From Bacteroidia bacterium (GTDB lineage: Bacteria > Bacteroidota > Ignavibacteria > SZUA-365), in the NCBI GenBank assembly GCA_027493955.1, contig JAOSJT010000001.1:5070552-5134551 (forward strand): 64,000 bases of DNA, given 5' to 3'. The position numbers were made by a program, and so were the translations under genes. Below the pieces are notes generated by a model that was given only the letters and a program-made list of their open reading frames with translations, was not told the DNA's origin and made no database searches. Below, in pieces: positions 14,566 through 23,912 of the stretch; position 1 is the first letter of the stretch, and every line of letters begins with the position of its first letter.

Positions 14566-17271
14566 GTGCAGTTTGAGAATGAATTTCGATCAACATTGCG
14601 TCCATTTACCACTGCACTCATCATTATGGCCGTCCTCTGTTCGACAGCCGAGGCGCAACCAGATTTGACCTTTAAGCGAGTGACGTTGAACTGGCCGACG
14701 GTCGCACTGTACTTTACGGTTGGATGTGACGGTAATCCGGCATATAACATGACGAAGCAGGATTTCCGCGTCTTCGAGAATGGCGTAGAGATCAAGGACT
14801 TTACGTTTTGGTGTCCGGACCCGACAATACGTTGCGCATTTTCCGTGTCGCTGGTCTTCAGCGCATCCGGGTCCATGAGTGGTTCGGGGCAAGCAACCGC
14901 CAAGCAGGTGGGGCATGGCTTCATTGATCTCATGGATGGTTTGATCGACGAGGCGACGATCCTGTGGTTTACGTCCGTGGTGTCAGTATTCCAACAAATG
15001 TCAACAAACAAACCGATGCTGCATTCGGCCGTGGACGCGTTGCCGGCTAGCGGAGGATCAGCATTATGGGACGGGGCGTATGCCGGTTTAATAGAACTTA
15101 TCAACAATGGTGTAAACCAATGTCGGGCCATGATTCTCGTCACAAACGGCTACTCTTATGGCTCGACTCGTCAAATGTCGGAGGTCCTCGACCTCGCGAT
15201 CAGGCATCGCATCCGCGTGTTCTCGGTAGGTTTGGGTTCCGTAGCCAATGGCGCGGCTCTGGACTCGATCGCGCAGCTGACAGGCGGTGAGTACTTCCAT
15301 GCACCCAACGGTAGCCAGTCGGGGGCGATCAGCGCCGAGTTGTACTCTCTCATCTCTAGCTATTTAGGCTTTCCACCCGTAATAACCTACGAACGTGATT
15401 GCGCCGACGGTGGTGTACGCTCGGTGCAACTCGGTGTGAATAATTTCTGTGGCGGTTCGGATACAGTTGTAACTTCATATACAGCACCACTTGACTCGTC
15501 AACTTTTAGCAGTATCCATTTGAAGCTTGGGGACGTCAACGCCGGGGGTGGCAACGATTTCGTTGTTCCTTTGAACTTGATAACTCCGATTCAAAATAAA
15601 TCGATCTCCCCATTCTCATTCACTTTGTCAGTGGATACATCGTGTGTGAAGTTCGTGACCGCATCGACTGCATCGAGTACGCTTTTGTCGGGGATGCCTC
15701 TTTCAGTGATGCAGGTTCCCGGTGGCGTTAGTATTTCCGTTAATGATGAGAAAAATATTGACGGAACCGGTTTGCTCATGGAACTAACTTTACATGCTTC
15801 CGCACCAGTCGATTCGGTTCAATGTCAGATTCGAGCCACAAACGTCATGTTAGCGAACGGTTGCTTCCGCCCAAGCATCGAGCCGAGTGCAGTTCGCATC
15901 ATAAATCTTAACATCCCAATTATAACGGCGGACGGACCACAGTCATTTTGTGAGGGCGACAGCGTTGTACTCAGCGCCTCGGGCGGATTTTGGTCATATC
16001 TTTGGTCAACCGGACAAACATCACAAAACATTACCGTCCGCCATAGTGGTACATTCTGGGTACGAACTGTCGATCAACAGGGAGTTCAGGCGACCTCGGG
16101 AAGCGTACAAGTGTTCGTCCAGCCTGCACCAGCTCCTGTTATCATGCCATCGGGCACGATCCGTTTATGCAAGGGCGGTTCGGTAGAATTGGACGCAGGC
16201 GGTGGGTATACGTCGTATCAATGGAATAATGGGAAACAACAGCGGAGGATTTCCGTCAGCACGGCGGGTGTTTACGCTGTGACGGTTACTTCGAGCTACG
16301 GATGTTCCGGTACCTCTGCGCCCGTCATCATTAGCATTGGGGATTCACTGCAGCCCGTCATTCGACCGGAGGGTCCCACTTCGTTTTGCGATGGCGGCAG
16401 TGTTGTGCTCGATGCGGGTGCCGGATATGCGACGTATCGCTGGTCTAACGGGGCAACGACGCAAAAAATCATGGCATCGAATTCAGGTGTGTTTGCGGTG
16501 ACGGTGACCGATGATAAGGGTTGCGTCGGAATATCAGATCTGCTCTCGGTGGAGAAATACCAAGCACCCGAACCCAAAATCTCCCCAACGGGGCCGATCA
16601 TGATCTGTGAGGGCGACTCCGTCTTGCTGGATGCGGGTCCAGGCTACTCCAGCTATCAATGGAACGATGGTACGACATCGTCGATGAAGGTAGTACGAAA
16701 TGCTGGAAAATATTTCGTGACGGTTCATGACATTCATGCGTGCATAGGACATTCTGATACCATCGATGCGAGCACGCTTCCTTCACCTGCAAAACCAATT
16801 ATTCAACGCACTGTCGACCTCCTAACGACTGGCCTTGCATCCAGTTACCAATGGTATAGGAACGGCATCCCGATACCCTCCGCCGTCAACCAATTCCACA
16901 TTGTAACGGAACCTGGGATATACCAGGTCCGTATTTCGAACATCGCAGGATGCACAGCCATGTCGGACCCGTTCGACGTTACCGTCACTGGAATCGAGGC
17001 CATTCCATCGCCGTCAGCCGCCGCCGAACTGCACGTCTACCCCGAACCAGCGGATAACGTCCTTCATGTCGCGATTCGTTCTGCAGAAGCGGGGTCGATG
17101 CGCGTTATCATCAGCGACCTGTCGGGGCGGTATGACGTCCTCCATGACGGTGCGGGTACGCCCCCTGGTTTGGACTTGGTTGTGCCGCTTCGGGAGCGGA
17201 GCAAGGGTGTGTACTACGTAATCGTCTTCATACGCGACATGGTGCTGAGTCAGCGGGTGACGAAGTTGTAG
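14566..17271 (+). CDS. secreted VWA protein with Ig-like repeats and type IX secretion C-terminal sorting domain
   Basis: A 901-residue protein starting at GTG 14566 (GAGG six bases upstream), with a signal peptide to about residue 31 (CSTAEAQ). The domain order is a VWA domain (about 85-265), a cohesin/dockerin-like or beta region (about 310-440), four related Ig/PKD-like repeats (each with CEGDSVVL or similar, Y-x-W-NG and G-x-Y-x-V-x-V), and a C-terminal sorting domain (YPEPADNVLHVAI to VLSQRVTKL). The last is the Por/T9SS tag of Bacteroidota, so the protein is exported through the outer membrane and probably surface-attached. The VWA metal site reads FSASGSM instead of DxSxS, so its first aspartate is missing and metal-dependent binding may be weakened. 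It is unrelated to the phage genes and is probably adhesive cargo. Confidence 0.85.
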   Translation: MQFENEFRSTLRPFTTALIIMAVLCSTAEAQPDLTFKRVTLNWPTVALYFTVGCDGNPAYNMTKQDFRVFENGVEIKDFTFWCPDPTIRCAFSVSLVFSASGSMSGSGQATAKQVGHGFIDLMDGLIDEATILWFTSVVSVFQQMSTNKPMLHSAVDALPASGGSALWDGAYAGLIELINNGVNQCRAMILVTNGYSYGSTRQMSEVLDLAIRHRIRVFSVGLGSVANGAALDSIAQLTGGEYFHAPNGSQSGAISAELYSLISSYLGFPPVITYERDCADGGVRSVQLGVNNFCGGSDTVVTSYTAPLDSSTFSSIHLKLGDVNAGGGNDFVVPLNLITPIQNKSISPFSFTLSVDTSCVKFVTASTASSTLLSGMPLSVMQVPGGVSISVNDEKNIDGTGLLMELTLHASAPVDSVQCQIRATNVMLANGCFRPSIEPSAVRIINLNIPIITADGPQSFCEGDSVVLSASGGFWSYLWSTGQTSQNITVRHSGTFWVRTVDQQGVQATSGSVQVFVQPAPAPVIMPSGTIRLCKGGSVELDAGGGYTSYQWNNGKQQRRISVSTAGVYAVTVTSSYGCSGTSAPVIISIGDSLQPVIRPEGPTSFCDGGSVVLDAGAGYATYRWSNGATTQKIMASNSGVFAVTVTDDKGCVGISDLLSVEKYQAPEPKISPTGPIMICEGDSVLLDAGPGYSSYQWNDGTTSSMKVVRNAGKYFVTVHDIHACIGHSDTIDASTLPSPAKPIIQRTVDLLTTGLASSYQWYRNGIPIPSAVNQFHIVTEPGIYQVRISNIAGCTAMSDPFDVTVTGIEAIPSPSAAAELHVYPEPADNVLHVAIRSAEAGSMRVIISDLSGRYDVLHDGAGTPPGLDLVVPLRERSKGVYYVIVFIRDMVLSQRVTKL

Positions 17272-17477
17272 TCATGAGGTGCAAACATAGTTTTTTATGC
17301 CGATACATCACCTTGCTTCAACTGTGTTATGAAGAAGGTCGAGGGTGGAGGGGGGGCACCATCACGCGACGATATGTATCGCCGCATACGCATTTCTGAT
17401 CGCTGGATTCTCTATGTATGGTCTCTACCCTGGAGTGAAGTGGGTGGTGATGAGGTGGGTAAGTTCCGGAAATAGGA

Positions 17478-17506
17478 ATAAAAAAGCCCGGTTTGTATCG
17501 GGCATA
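17478..17506. terminator. hairpin with A/T tracts, possible bidirectional terminator
   Basis: GCCCG (17486-17490) pairs with CGGGC (17499-17503). An A7-rich run lies to the left (a U-tract on the minus strand) and ATAATT to the right. It sits between the VWA gene and the next plus-strand gene. The stem is short. Confidence 0.35.
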
Positions 17507-17559
17507 ATTCTTGCGTACTATGACCTAAAATTGTGCCAGAACCAGCGAGTCACTTCACG

Positions 17560-18477
17560 ATGGATGCGGAAAGGCAGAAGGAAAATCGCGAGGATGGATC
17601 ATCTTCACGTAATCAATGGATTGGTCATGCAATAACTTTTATTATTGGTGCATGCATCCCTTTGCTCATCTTTTATATCAGCAAACCACAGTCTCCTGAA
17701 GATCAATATGTTGAGAAACAATTGGCTCATTTCCCAAAACTGCTGTCTAAGGATACCGCGAGAGTTGAAGGCACCGCTACACATACGATAGCGCTGACTA
17801 TTGCGATGGAAAAGTGGCAGAACCGTTTCGATTCAGCGAGGTGGGAAAATAAGGCGCGTGGTATGAACCATTCTCCCATCCCCAATATCAAGTGGTTTAG
17901 CGAAGCCGAGATTGTCGAATGTGTCGTCCCCATCACCTTCAGGCTGGTAAATGAGTCACCGGACGAACCGGCGGTCCTTCTATTTGAGGTTGCCGGATCG
18001 GTAGATCTCGACACCAAGTTTCATCCATACGATGCTCTTATAGCTGGGAAGTGGACGGAAAAAATCGATACACTCGAATTGAACTTAGACGAGATCGTAC
18101 CTGCTGACAAGGGCGAACATATCGTAAACTGTATGCTTCGGCTAAATATGAAGAAGAATTCTTCCCGAGTGTATTACTTTGCGGTCTATAAAAACGCATC
18201 AGACCAATATTTTTATACGCACTGCGACATCATCTGCAAATACGATATTCCGCTTGACAGTTTGATCAAGCTTAGGTATCAGCCTGGGAAACCTACACTC
18301 AATTGGGTCGTTGACCCGTCTAGAGAGGGCATCCAGAGCCTCGTCCCGTTTATTCAGGTTGGTTCGAACTACTACGACACCATTCCGTACGACAAAGTCG
18401 ACCGTCTCATGTTGGCGTTGGAACAATTGGCGCGAATGCCTGTTCGCGAGGATAGCGAAGACGAAAAGACTCGTTGA
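17560..18477 (+). CDS. hypothetical membrane-anchored protein
   Basis: This 305-residue protein is not a family I recognise. The N-terminus (MDAERQKENREDGSSSRNQW) is charged and cytoplasmic. It is followed by one transmembrane helix (about residues 24-43, HAITFIIGACIPLLIFYI), then a ~260-residue soluble domain with beta-rich stretches (IVECVVPITFRLVNES, AVLLFEVAGSVDL). I chose ATG 17560 over the in-frame GTG 17533 because the ATG sits just before the natural charged N-terminus. The gene faces the convergent minus-strand pair at 18528-19957. A signal-anchor protein with its domain outside the membrane is likely; the role is unknown. Confidence 0.6.
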   Translation: MDAERQKENREDGSSSRNQWIGHAITFIIGACIPLLIFYISKPQSPEDQYVEKQLAHFPKLLSKDTARVEGTATHTIALTIAMEKWQNRFDSARWENKARGMNHSPIPNIKWFSEAEIVECVVPITFRLVNESPDEPAVLLFEVAGSVDLDTKFHPYDALIAGKWTEKIDTLELNLDEIVPADKGEHIVNCMLRLNMKKNSSRVYYFAVYKNASDQYFYTHCDIICKYDIPLDSLIKLRYQPGKPTLNWVVDPSREGIQSLVPFIQVGSNYYDTIPYDKVDRLMLALEQLARMPVREDSEDEKTR

Positions 18478-18527
18478 CCAGCGGCACACCGTAGCCACGC
18501 CTTTAGGCGGTGGTCATTCACTTTGGT

Positions 18528-19649
18528 TCAAGACTGTAGTGAGCCAAAAGCGGGGTGATTTTGAATCGAAGATGCTGATAGTGATAGTGAGGCGCCTACG
18601 TTGTCGATGGCAGGTTTATTCCGAAAATAAAATATGTCGTCCTCCGTTACCTGAAAGAGGCACATCGCAAGGTCCATGGTGTGTGGGCGGATTTTTCGGT
18701 TGAGGTAAGCTGCAGCAACCGCTCCTGAAACCGCACCTCCGAAGGTGCCAAATCCAGGCAACACTGCGGTTCCCGCTGAACCACCAACTATTGTGCACAC
18801 GGTAGAAACTCCGAATCGCTGGAACAAAACGAGAGCTTTCATTGCATGCATGCGCCCACGGTCATCAATGTTCACGGACCCGAAGTCACGCTCCACCTTC
18901 ACTATATCGTAGATCAACCTGATCCCGAGTACAATCTCACTGACGTATGGAAGAAAGTCCCCAACGGCGTCAGGGACATCGATGCCAAAGTTGTCTGCCA
19001 GAAGATTCATGTTTTCTTGAACTTCGGAGGTGAGCTCATAATTGGAGAGGTTCACGTGGAGAAGCTGTCCCGCCATTTCCGGATGATGCGTGACAATTGC
19101 ATCCCTGATCTCATTACTGACCACGAAGAGGGTATCGGGATTAGCTTCCATGCTTGACATTACGTTGTTGGCGTAGCCCGAGCCACCCACTTTGACCTGG
19201 AAGAAAACATCGGTGCCCTCAACGTTCGTGCCAAAGATGTCCCATCCTGCTTGATTTTGACTGGAAGCAAGCGAGAAGGAAAATCCAGGATATTCTTGTG
19301 CAAGATGCTCCGGCATCCGAATCTCTGCCAGTTTGCCTTTGACGTTACTTATGAATCCTACAGCACTATCCGGACCACGCTCAACCATTTCCAAATACCG
19401 ATCATAAAGAGAAAATTTTGTGGCGATGTCTGGAGCAGCCCGCTGATAGGCCTCGAAGAGGTCATCTGTCACATTATGAGCATCGAAGATTCCACGCAGT
19501 CCAACCTCAAGACCTGCTCCGATTTCTATCGCAAACAGATCGTTTCTCATCCGATTGGACTGTTTGATCGTTTCTGACCACGAGTATCGGCGGTGCTTAT
19601 TGCGAAGCGGAATACGCTCCAGTTCAGGAAGCTTTGCGTAGGAGTGCAT
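18528..19649 (-). CDS. unknown effector-like protein: PD-(D/E)XK-like motif plus glycine-zipper membrane region
   Basis: This is a 373-residue protein. The middle has SQNQAGWDIFG, about ten residues, then VFFQVKVGGSGY. The spacing of D and Q-x-K resembles restriction-endonuclease-fold nucleases (Mrr-like QxK variant), and nearby FVVSNEIRDAI would fit the following helix. The C-terminal third has a glycine-zipper hydrophobic stretch (VGGSAGTAVLPGFGTFGG, then AVSGAVAAAYL) able to insert into membrane. ATG 19649 lies two bases after the stop of the upstream gene (TAGAAATG), so the pair is coupled. The longer frame to 19685 overlaps that gene and is rejected. The nuclease call is motif-based and tentative; a membrane-acting effector is the alternative. 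Confidence 0.55.
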   Translation of the reverse strand: MHSYAKLPELERIPLRNKHRRYSWSETIKQSNRMRNDLFAIEIGAGLEVGLRGIFDAHNVTDDLFEAYQRAAPDIATKFSLYDRYLEMVERGPDSAVGFISNVKGKLAEIRMPEHLAQEYPGFSFSLASSQNQAGWDIFGTNVEGTDVFFQVKVGGSGYANNVMSSMEANPDTLFVVSNEIRDAIVTHHPEMAGQLLHVNLSNYELTSEVQENMNLLADNFGIDVPDAVGDFLPYVSEIVLGIRLIYDIVKVERDFGSVNIDDRGRMHAMKALVLFQRFGVSTVCTIVGGSAGTAVLPGFGTFGGAVSGAVAAAYLNRKIRPHTMDLAMCLFQVTEDDIFYFRNKPAIDNVGASLSLSASSIQNHPAFGSLQS

Positions 19650-19651
19650 TT

Positions 19652-19957
19652 CTACCGAACCAGCTGAAAGATTGAGAGCGCGCACGAAATGAACGACAGC
19701 ACAAGAGCTGCGTAGGCGACAAGTTTGAGATGTTCTGATGGGAGCACCATCTTTTTCTGGTATTTCTCGCCCACGGTTTTGAGCACTCGAGCCTCCGCTG
19801 CAGCAATCTGTCCAGTGATGTCCGCCGTTCGTTTATGAAGCTCACAAACAGATTCGTGTAGCTCGATTACCCGAGGGATAAGTGCCAGATTTATTTTGTC
19901 CTGTTCTTCCCAAAAGCGGACTTTTTCTGCAATGTTCGGAACTGTTTTCTTTGCCAT
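19652..19957 (-). CDS. small helical protein with C-terminal membrane anchor, partner of 18528-19649
   Basis: This 101-residue protein is helical and heptad-like from about residue 10 to 70 (WEEQDKINLALIPRVIELHE, then ITGQIAAAEARVLKTVGEKY). A single C-terminal transmembrane segment follows (about 79-98, LVAYAALVLSFISCALSIF). Tail-anchored helical proteins of this shape often accompany effectors as sensor or immunity partners. It is the first gene of a two-gene leftward operon, two bases ahead of the effector-like gene. I recognise no family. Confidence 0.6.
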   Translation of the reverse strand: MAKKTVPNIAEKVRFWEEQDKINLALIPRVIELHESVCELHKRTADITGQIAAAEARVLKTVGEKYQKKMVLPSEHLKLVAYAALVLSFISCALSIFQLVR

Positions 19958-21219
19958 TTCGATCCGATTTGATGTGAGAGACTCGTTTTGCCACGCAAGG
20001 AGTAAGTATCGTGATTTTATCCATTATCAACAAAAAAGAAAAAAATGTTGATATACGATGACAGGGCGGCTAAGAGACCTTACGCGGGTTTCGCCCCAAC
20101 GATGTTCACGGACAGACTAATCGAATGGAAAAAATGGCAGCGCGAGAATCTTCCCTCTAGATGACTCCAGCACGCAAAAATGATATTAGTTGGGACGGCA
20201 ATCGCACGACCCTGCCGACAAGTATTGGCGATGCTGATGCATCACAAGCCCGCATTGAATTCGAACGCAGACGCGCAAGGATCCATGAATTAGACTGGTC
20301 GAGGGTGGGGCGGGGGAATTTCACCCCCTGCTCTAGTCCTCATCGTTTAGCGCCCTTCGCATTCATGCAGCGTTCAGTTATATCTGACTACAAGTGACAG
20401 AACCGTAAGTTCGGTCGCCCCGCTAGAGCTGCCCCAAGAGCCATTACTGCAACGACGAGTTCCATAGTGACCTCCTTCAAAAGAAATTGAATTATGGTGA
20501 CAAGGGCTCTGCAGCCGGAAAAAACTGAAAGGATTACACCAATGGTTGGACAAACGATTGAGCTTGTTGTGAGTTGAGAAGGAGTCTCAACGATCAATTC
20601 AAATCCAATATAGATAATTTCGCTTTATGCAGATAATGGTGTTGATGATGGGCTATTGGTGACGGGCAAACCTCTCGAGTACAGCCCTTCGCGAGTAATG
20701 GCTATAGATAGCGATGAACCCCAGAAGGGTTGGTCAACCCAATGCCAATTACCCGCATATTGCGACCCTATCCTCGTGCGACCCTATCCTCGATGAACCA
20801 CCCTTTTATCTTTCATCGGAGAACCGTACATTCTCCGTACAGATTCCAGCCAACACATGCGAGGTCGTGGTGCTGAATCAGCAGTTTGTAAAACCATGGG
20901 GAGGCATTCAAGTACGCTTGAATGGATGGGATAAATGCTGATTTCGATCCCACGTATTCTTCTTGCCGAAATTCTTCCACACGGTGCTACCTTTCCGAAT
21001 GATGAAGCCCTATGCCGATTCGTTGCGGAGCATTCTAGACGGGAGGTTGCGTGCCGTAGATCAGGATTGAGGGGGATTTGGCACTTATGAAGTTTGGTGA
21101 GGCTGATTCTGCCCGCAACTTGCTCTCGCGAGCAGCAAAAATATTCATGGCAACTCAAAATCTGATGCTGGTGCTGATTGGTGAGGCGCCAACTGATACA
21201 GAACTGGGAAAATACCAAC
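19958..21219. other. 1.26-kb gap with one possible small ORF (20045-20164)
   Basis: No convincing gene of normal size. An ATG at 20045 opens a 39-codon frame whose end (MFTDRLIEWKKWQRENLPSR) looks like real protein and may be a fragment of a larger gene. Other frames (20161-20397, 20388-20597 minus, 20714-20941) lack ribosome sites and conserved content. Promoters for the leftward pair and for hsdM are presumably here. Confidence 0.4.
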
Positions 21220-23607
21220 ATGCCCCTTAAAAAATCCGAACTTTACTCCTCACTCTGGAAAAGCTGCGATGAACTGCGCGGCGGAATGGATGCATCGCAG
21301 TACAAGGACTATGTGCTGGTGCTGCTGTTCGTCAAGTATGTCTCTGATCGCTATGCGGGGAAAAAGGATTCCCTGATTCAGGTGCCGAAGGGCGGCGGGT
21401 TCGCGGACATGGTGACCCTCAGAGGCGACAAGGAAATTGGCGACAAGATCAACAAGATCATCGGGCGGCTCGCTGAAGCGAACGACCTGAAAGGTGTGAT
21501 CGATGTAGCGGATTTCAATGATGCGGACAAGCTGGGCAAGGGAAAAGAGATGGTAGACCGCCTCTCGAACCTTGTCGCCATCTTTGATGCGCCTGGACTG
21601 GATTTCCGTTCCAATCGTGCGGAGGGTGATGATCTGCTTGGTGACGCGTACGAGTACCTCATGCGTCACTTCGCGACGGAGTCCGGGAAGAGCAAGGGGC
21701 AGTTCTACACTCCGGCGGAGGTCTCCCGTATCATGGCCAAGGTGATAGGCCTGAGGACTGTGAAGAGCTCCACTCAGACGATATACGATCCTACCTGCGG
21801 CTCCGGATCGCTGCTGCTCAAGGCGCACGACGAAGCGAAGGGTAACACGGGAATTGACATCACCATTTACGGCCAGGAGATGGATGTCGCTACCGCCGCG
21901 TTGGCGCGCATGAACATGATTCTGCACGACTGTCCGTCAGCTGAGGTTTGGCGTGACAATACGCTTTCCACGCCGCATTTCACTGAGCCGACTGGTGCGC
22001 TTAAAACCTTCGACTTTGCGGTTGCAAATCCTCCGTTCTCGACGAAGGCTTGGAGCAATGGCTTCGACCCTGAGAACGATGTGTACGGCCGCTTCCACTA
22101 TGGTATCCCGCCCATGAAGAATGGCGACTATGCGTTTCTTCTGCATATTCTCGCATCGCTTAAAAGCGCGGGTAAGGGTGCGGTGATTCTGCCGCACGGT
22201 GTGTTATTTCGCGGTGGCGCGGAAGGGCAGATCCGCAGGCAAGTTGTGAGTCGGGGCTATATCAAGGGGATCATTGGACTGCCCGCGAATCTGTTCTACG
22301 GCACAGGCATCCCCGCCTGCATTATTGTGCTGGACAAGGAGCATGCTGTTGGCCGAAAAGGCATCTTTATGATCGATGCCAGCAAGTACTTCGAGAAGGA
22401 CGGCAACAAGAACCGACTGCGGGCGCAGGACATTCACAAGATCGTCGATGCATTCACCCGGCAACTGGAGATTGATCGGTATTCCCGCCTGGTGCCGCTC
22501 GCGGAAGTAGAGGCAAATGATTTTAATCTGAACATCCCGCGCTATATCGACAGCACGGAGCCGGAGGATCTGCAGGATATTGATGGACATCTGCGCGGAG
22601 GCATACCAAATCGCGACATCGATGCTCTCCATCCATACTGGCGGGTGTTCCCGGCCGTGAGGAAGGCATTGTTCAAACGCGCTGATCGCCCGGGATACAG
22701 TCTGCTTCGGGTTCCCGCGACAGAGATCAAGAGTACGATCTTCGACCATGAGGAATTTACCGCCTTCAATCAAACTGTTACCGCTCTCTTTGCGCGATGG
22801 AAGAAGACGTATACACCACGACTGAAAAACCTCTCTATTGGCGATCGGCCAAAAACACTGATTGAGGAAATTTCCGAAAAGATGCTGGCGACGTTCGCGA
22901 ATGCGCCGTTGCTCGATGCCTACGACGTATATCAGCATCTGATGGAGTACTGGGCCGGCACGATGCAGGACGATGTGTACATCATCGTGCAGGAAGGGTG
23001 GAAGGCCATACTGGACGGCAAGCCCAATACCGAGCTCATTCCTGCGGAACTCATCATCAACAGGTATTTCTTACTGGAGGAAGAGGCGATTGAACAGCTC
23101 GAATCCCAACGTGAGGACCTCGCCCGGCAGTTGGAGGAACTGGACGAAGAGCATGGGGGCGAGGATGGCCTGCTTGCTGATGCGAAAAACGACAAGGGGA
23201 AACTGACGAGACTGAGCGTGAAAGCACGGATGACCGACATCAAAACAGACAAGGATTCCGGAGACGAACAGAAGCTTCTGGATGCTTGCCTCGCACTCAT
23301 CGACGCGGAAACCGATGCTCGTAAACAGGTGAAGGATGCGATGAACGCGCTGAATGCCAAAGTCGCCGCAAAGTACGCGAAACTGGATGCTGATGAGATC
23401 AGGACGCTGGTCGTGGACGATAAATGGCTGGCTGCACTCGCAATTGCTGCACAGTCTGAACTGGACCGCGTATCGCAAACCCTCACCGGCCGCATCCGCC
23501 AGCTCGCCGAACGCTACGCCACACCGCTGCCGCAGCTCGTGGATGAAGTGGCCGCTCTCGCCGCAAAGGTGGACGGACACCTCAAGAAGATGGGGGCGAA
23601 AACATGA
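21220..23607 (+). CDS. hsdM: type I restriction-modification DNA methyltransferase subunit HsdM (long form)
   Basis: This is a 795-residue N6-adenine methyltransferase subunit. The N-terminal helical domain has MDASQYKDYVLVLLFVKYVS. S-adenosylmethionine motif I is YDPTCGSGSLLLKA near residue 188, and the catalytic NPPF is at about 269-272 (VANPPFSTKAW). Beyond ~500 residues it carries a C-terminal extension with coiled coil (EEEAIEQLESQREDLARQLE) seen in the long HsdM subfamily; it may contact HsdS or HsdR. ATG 21220 starts the conserved LKKSELYSSLW sequence; an upstream in-frame start at 21178 adds unrelated residues. It methylates the host sequence chosen by HsdS. Its stop overlaps the next frame (ATGA). 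Confidence 0.95.
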   Translation: MPLKKSELYSSLWKSCDELRGGMDASQYKDYVLVLLFVKYVSDRYAGKKDSLIQVPKGGGFADMVTLRGDKEIGDKINKIIGRLAEANDLKGVIDVADFNDADKLGKGKEMVDRLSNLVAIFDAPGLDFRSNRAEGDDLLGDAYEYLMRHFATESGKSKGQFYTPAEVSRIMAKVIGLRTVKSSTQTIYDPTCGSGSLLLKAHDEAKGNTGIDITIYGQEMDVATAALARMNMILHDCPSAEVWRDNTLSTPHFTEPTGALKTFDFAVANPPFSTKAWSNGFDPENDVYGRFHYGIPPMKNGDYAFLLHILASLKSAGKGAVILPHGVLFRGGAEGQIRRQVVSRGYIKGIIGLPANLFYGTGIPACIIVLDKEHAVGRKGIFMIDASKYFEKDGNKNRLRAQDIHKIVDAFTRQLEIDRYSRLVPLAEVEANDFNLNIPRYIDSTEPEDLQDIDGHLRGGIPNRDIDALHPYWRVFPAVRKALFKRADRPGYSLLRVPATEIKSTIFDHEEFTAFNQTVTALFARWKKTYTPRLKNLSIGDRPKTLIEEISEKMLATFANAPLLDAYDVYQHLMEYWAGTMQDDVYIIVQEGWKAILDGKPNTELIPAELIINRYFLLEEEAIEQLESQREDLARQLEELDEEHGGEDGLLADAKNDKGKLTRLSVKARMTDIKTDKDSGDEQKLLDACLALIDAETDARKQVKDAMNALNAKVAAKYAKLDADEIRTLVVDDKWLAALAIAAQSELDRVSQTLTGRIRQLAERYATPLPQLVDEVAALAAKVDGHLKKMGAKT

Positions 23608-23912
23608 GCAAGGCAAAAAAGACCGCCATCGACGTCCAGGGCACGGCTATCACCATCCTGTCCAGGGAGCACGGCGACTACATCTCGCTCACCGACATGG
23701 TGCGTAATTTCGATGGCGGTAGCGCACTCATCGAACGATGGCTCAAGAACAAGGACACCATCATCTTCCTTGGGGTCTGGGAACAGATTCACAACCCGGA
23801 TTTTAATTCCCTCGAATTCGAGGGAATTAGAAATGAAGCAGGACGGAACAGCTTGCTCACCACCAGCGCCGCGGCACGGCAGCTTGATGCGCCCGGAAAG
23901 GGGATGAAATGA
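23604..23912 (+). pseudogene. KilA-N domain protein, 3'-truncated fragment
   Basis: A 102-codon frame begins with the usual KilA-N start: ITILSREHGDYISLTDMVRN, then GSALIERWLKNKDTIIFLGV and FEGIRNEAGRNS. These are the first ~85 residues of a KilA-N protein, a phage- and RM-associated DNA-binding domain. After GRNS the sequence switches to unrelated LLTTSAAARQLD. Full proteins run past 250 residues, so this is a 5' fragment. It overlaps the hsdM stop (ATGA) and ends just before a duplicated hsdM tail, so it is debris from recombination between RM loci. Confidence 0.7.

Noticed and set aside
14403-15143. 246-codon minus-strand frame
   Set aside because: Antisense to the VWA gene, with no ribosome site and no recognisable content.
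17345-17635. 96-codon frame before the membrane-anchored protein
   Set aside because: It crosses a terminator-like hairpin, overlaps the real gene in another frame and lacks a ribosome site.
20161-20941. Several 70-80 codon frames in the gap before hsdM
   Set aside because: No ribosome sites and no conserved pattern. Only the 39-codon frame at 20045 seemed worth a mention.
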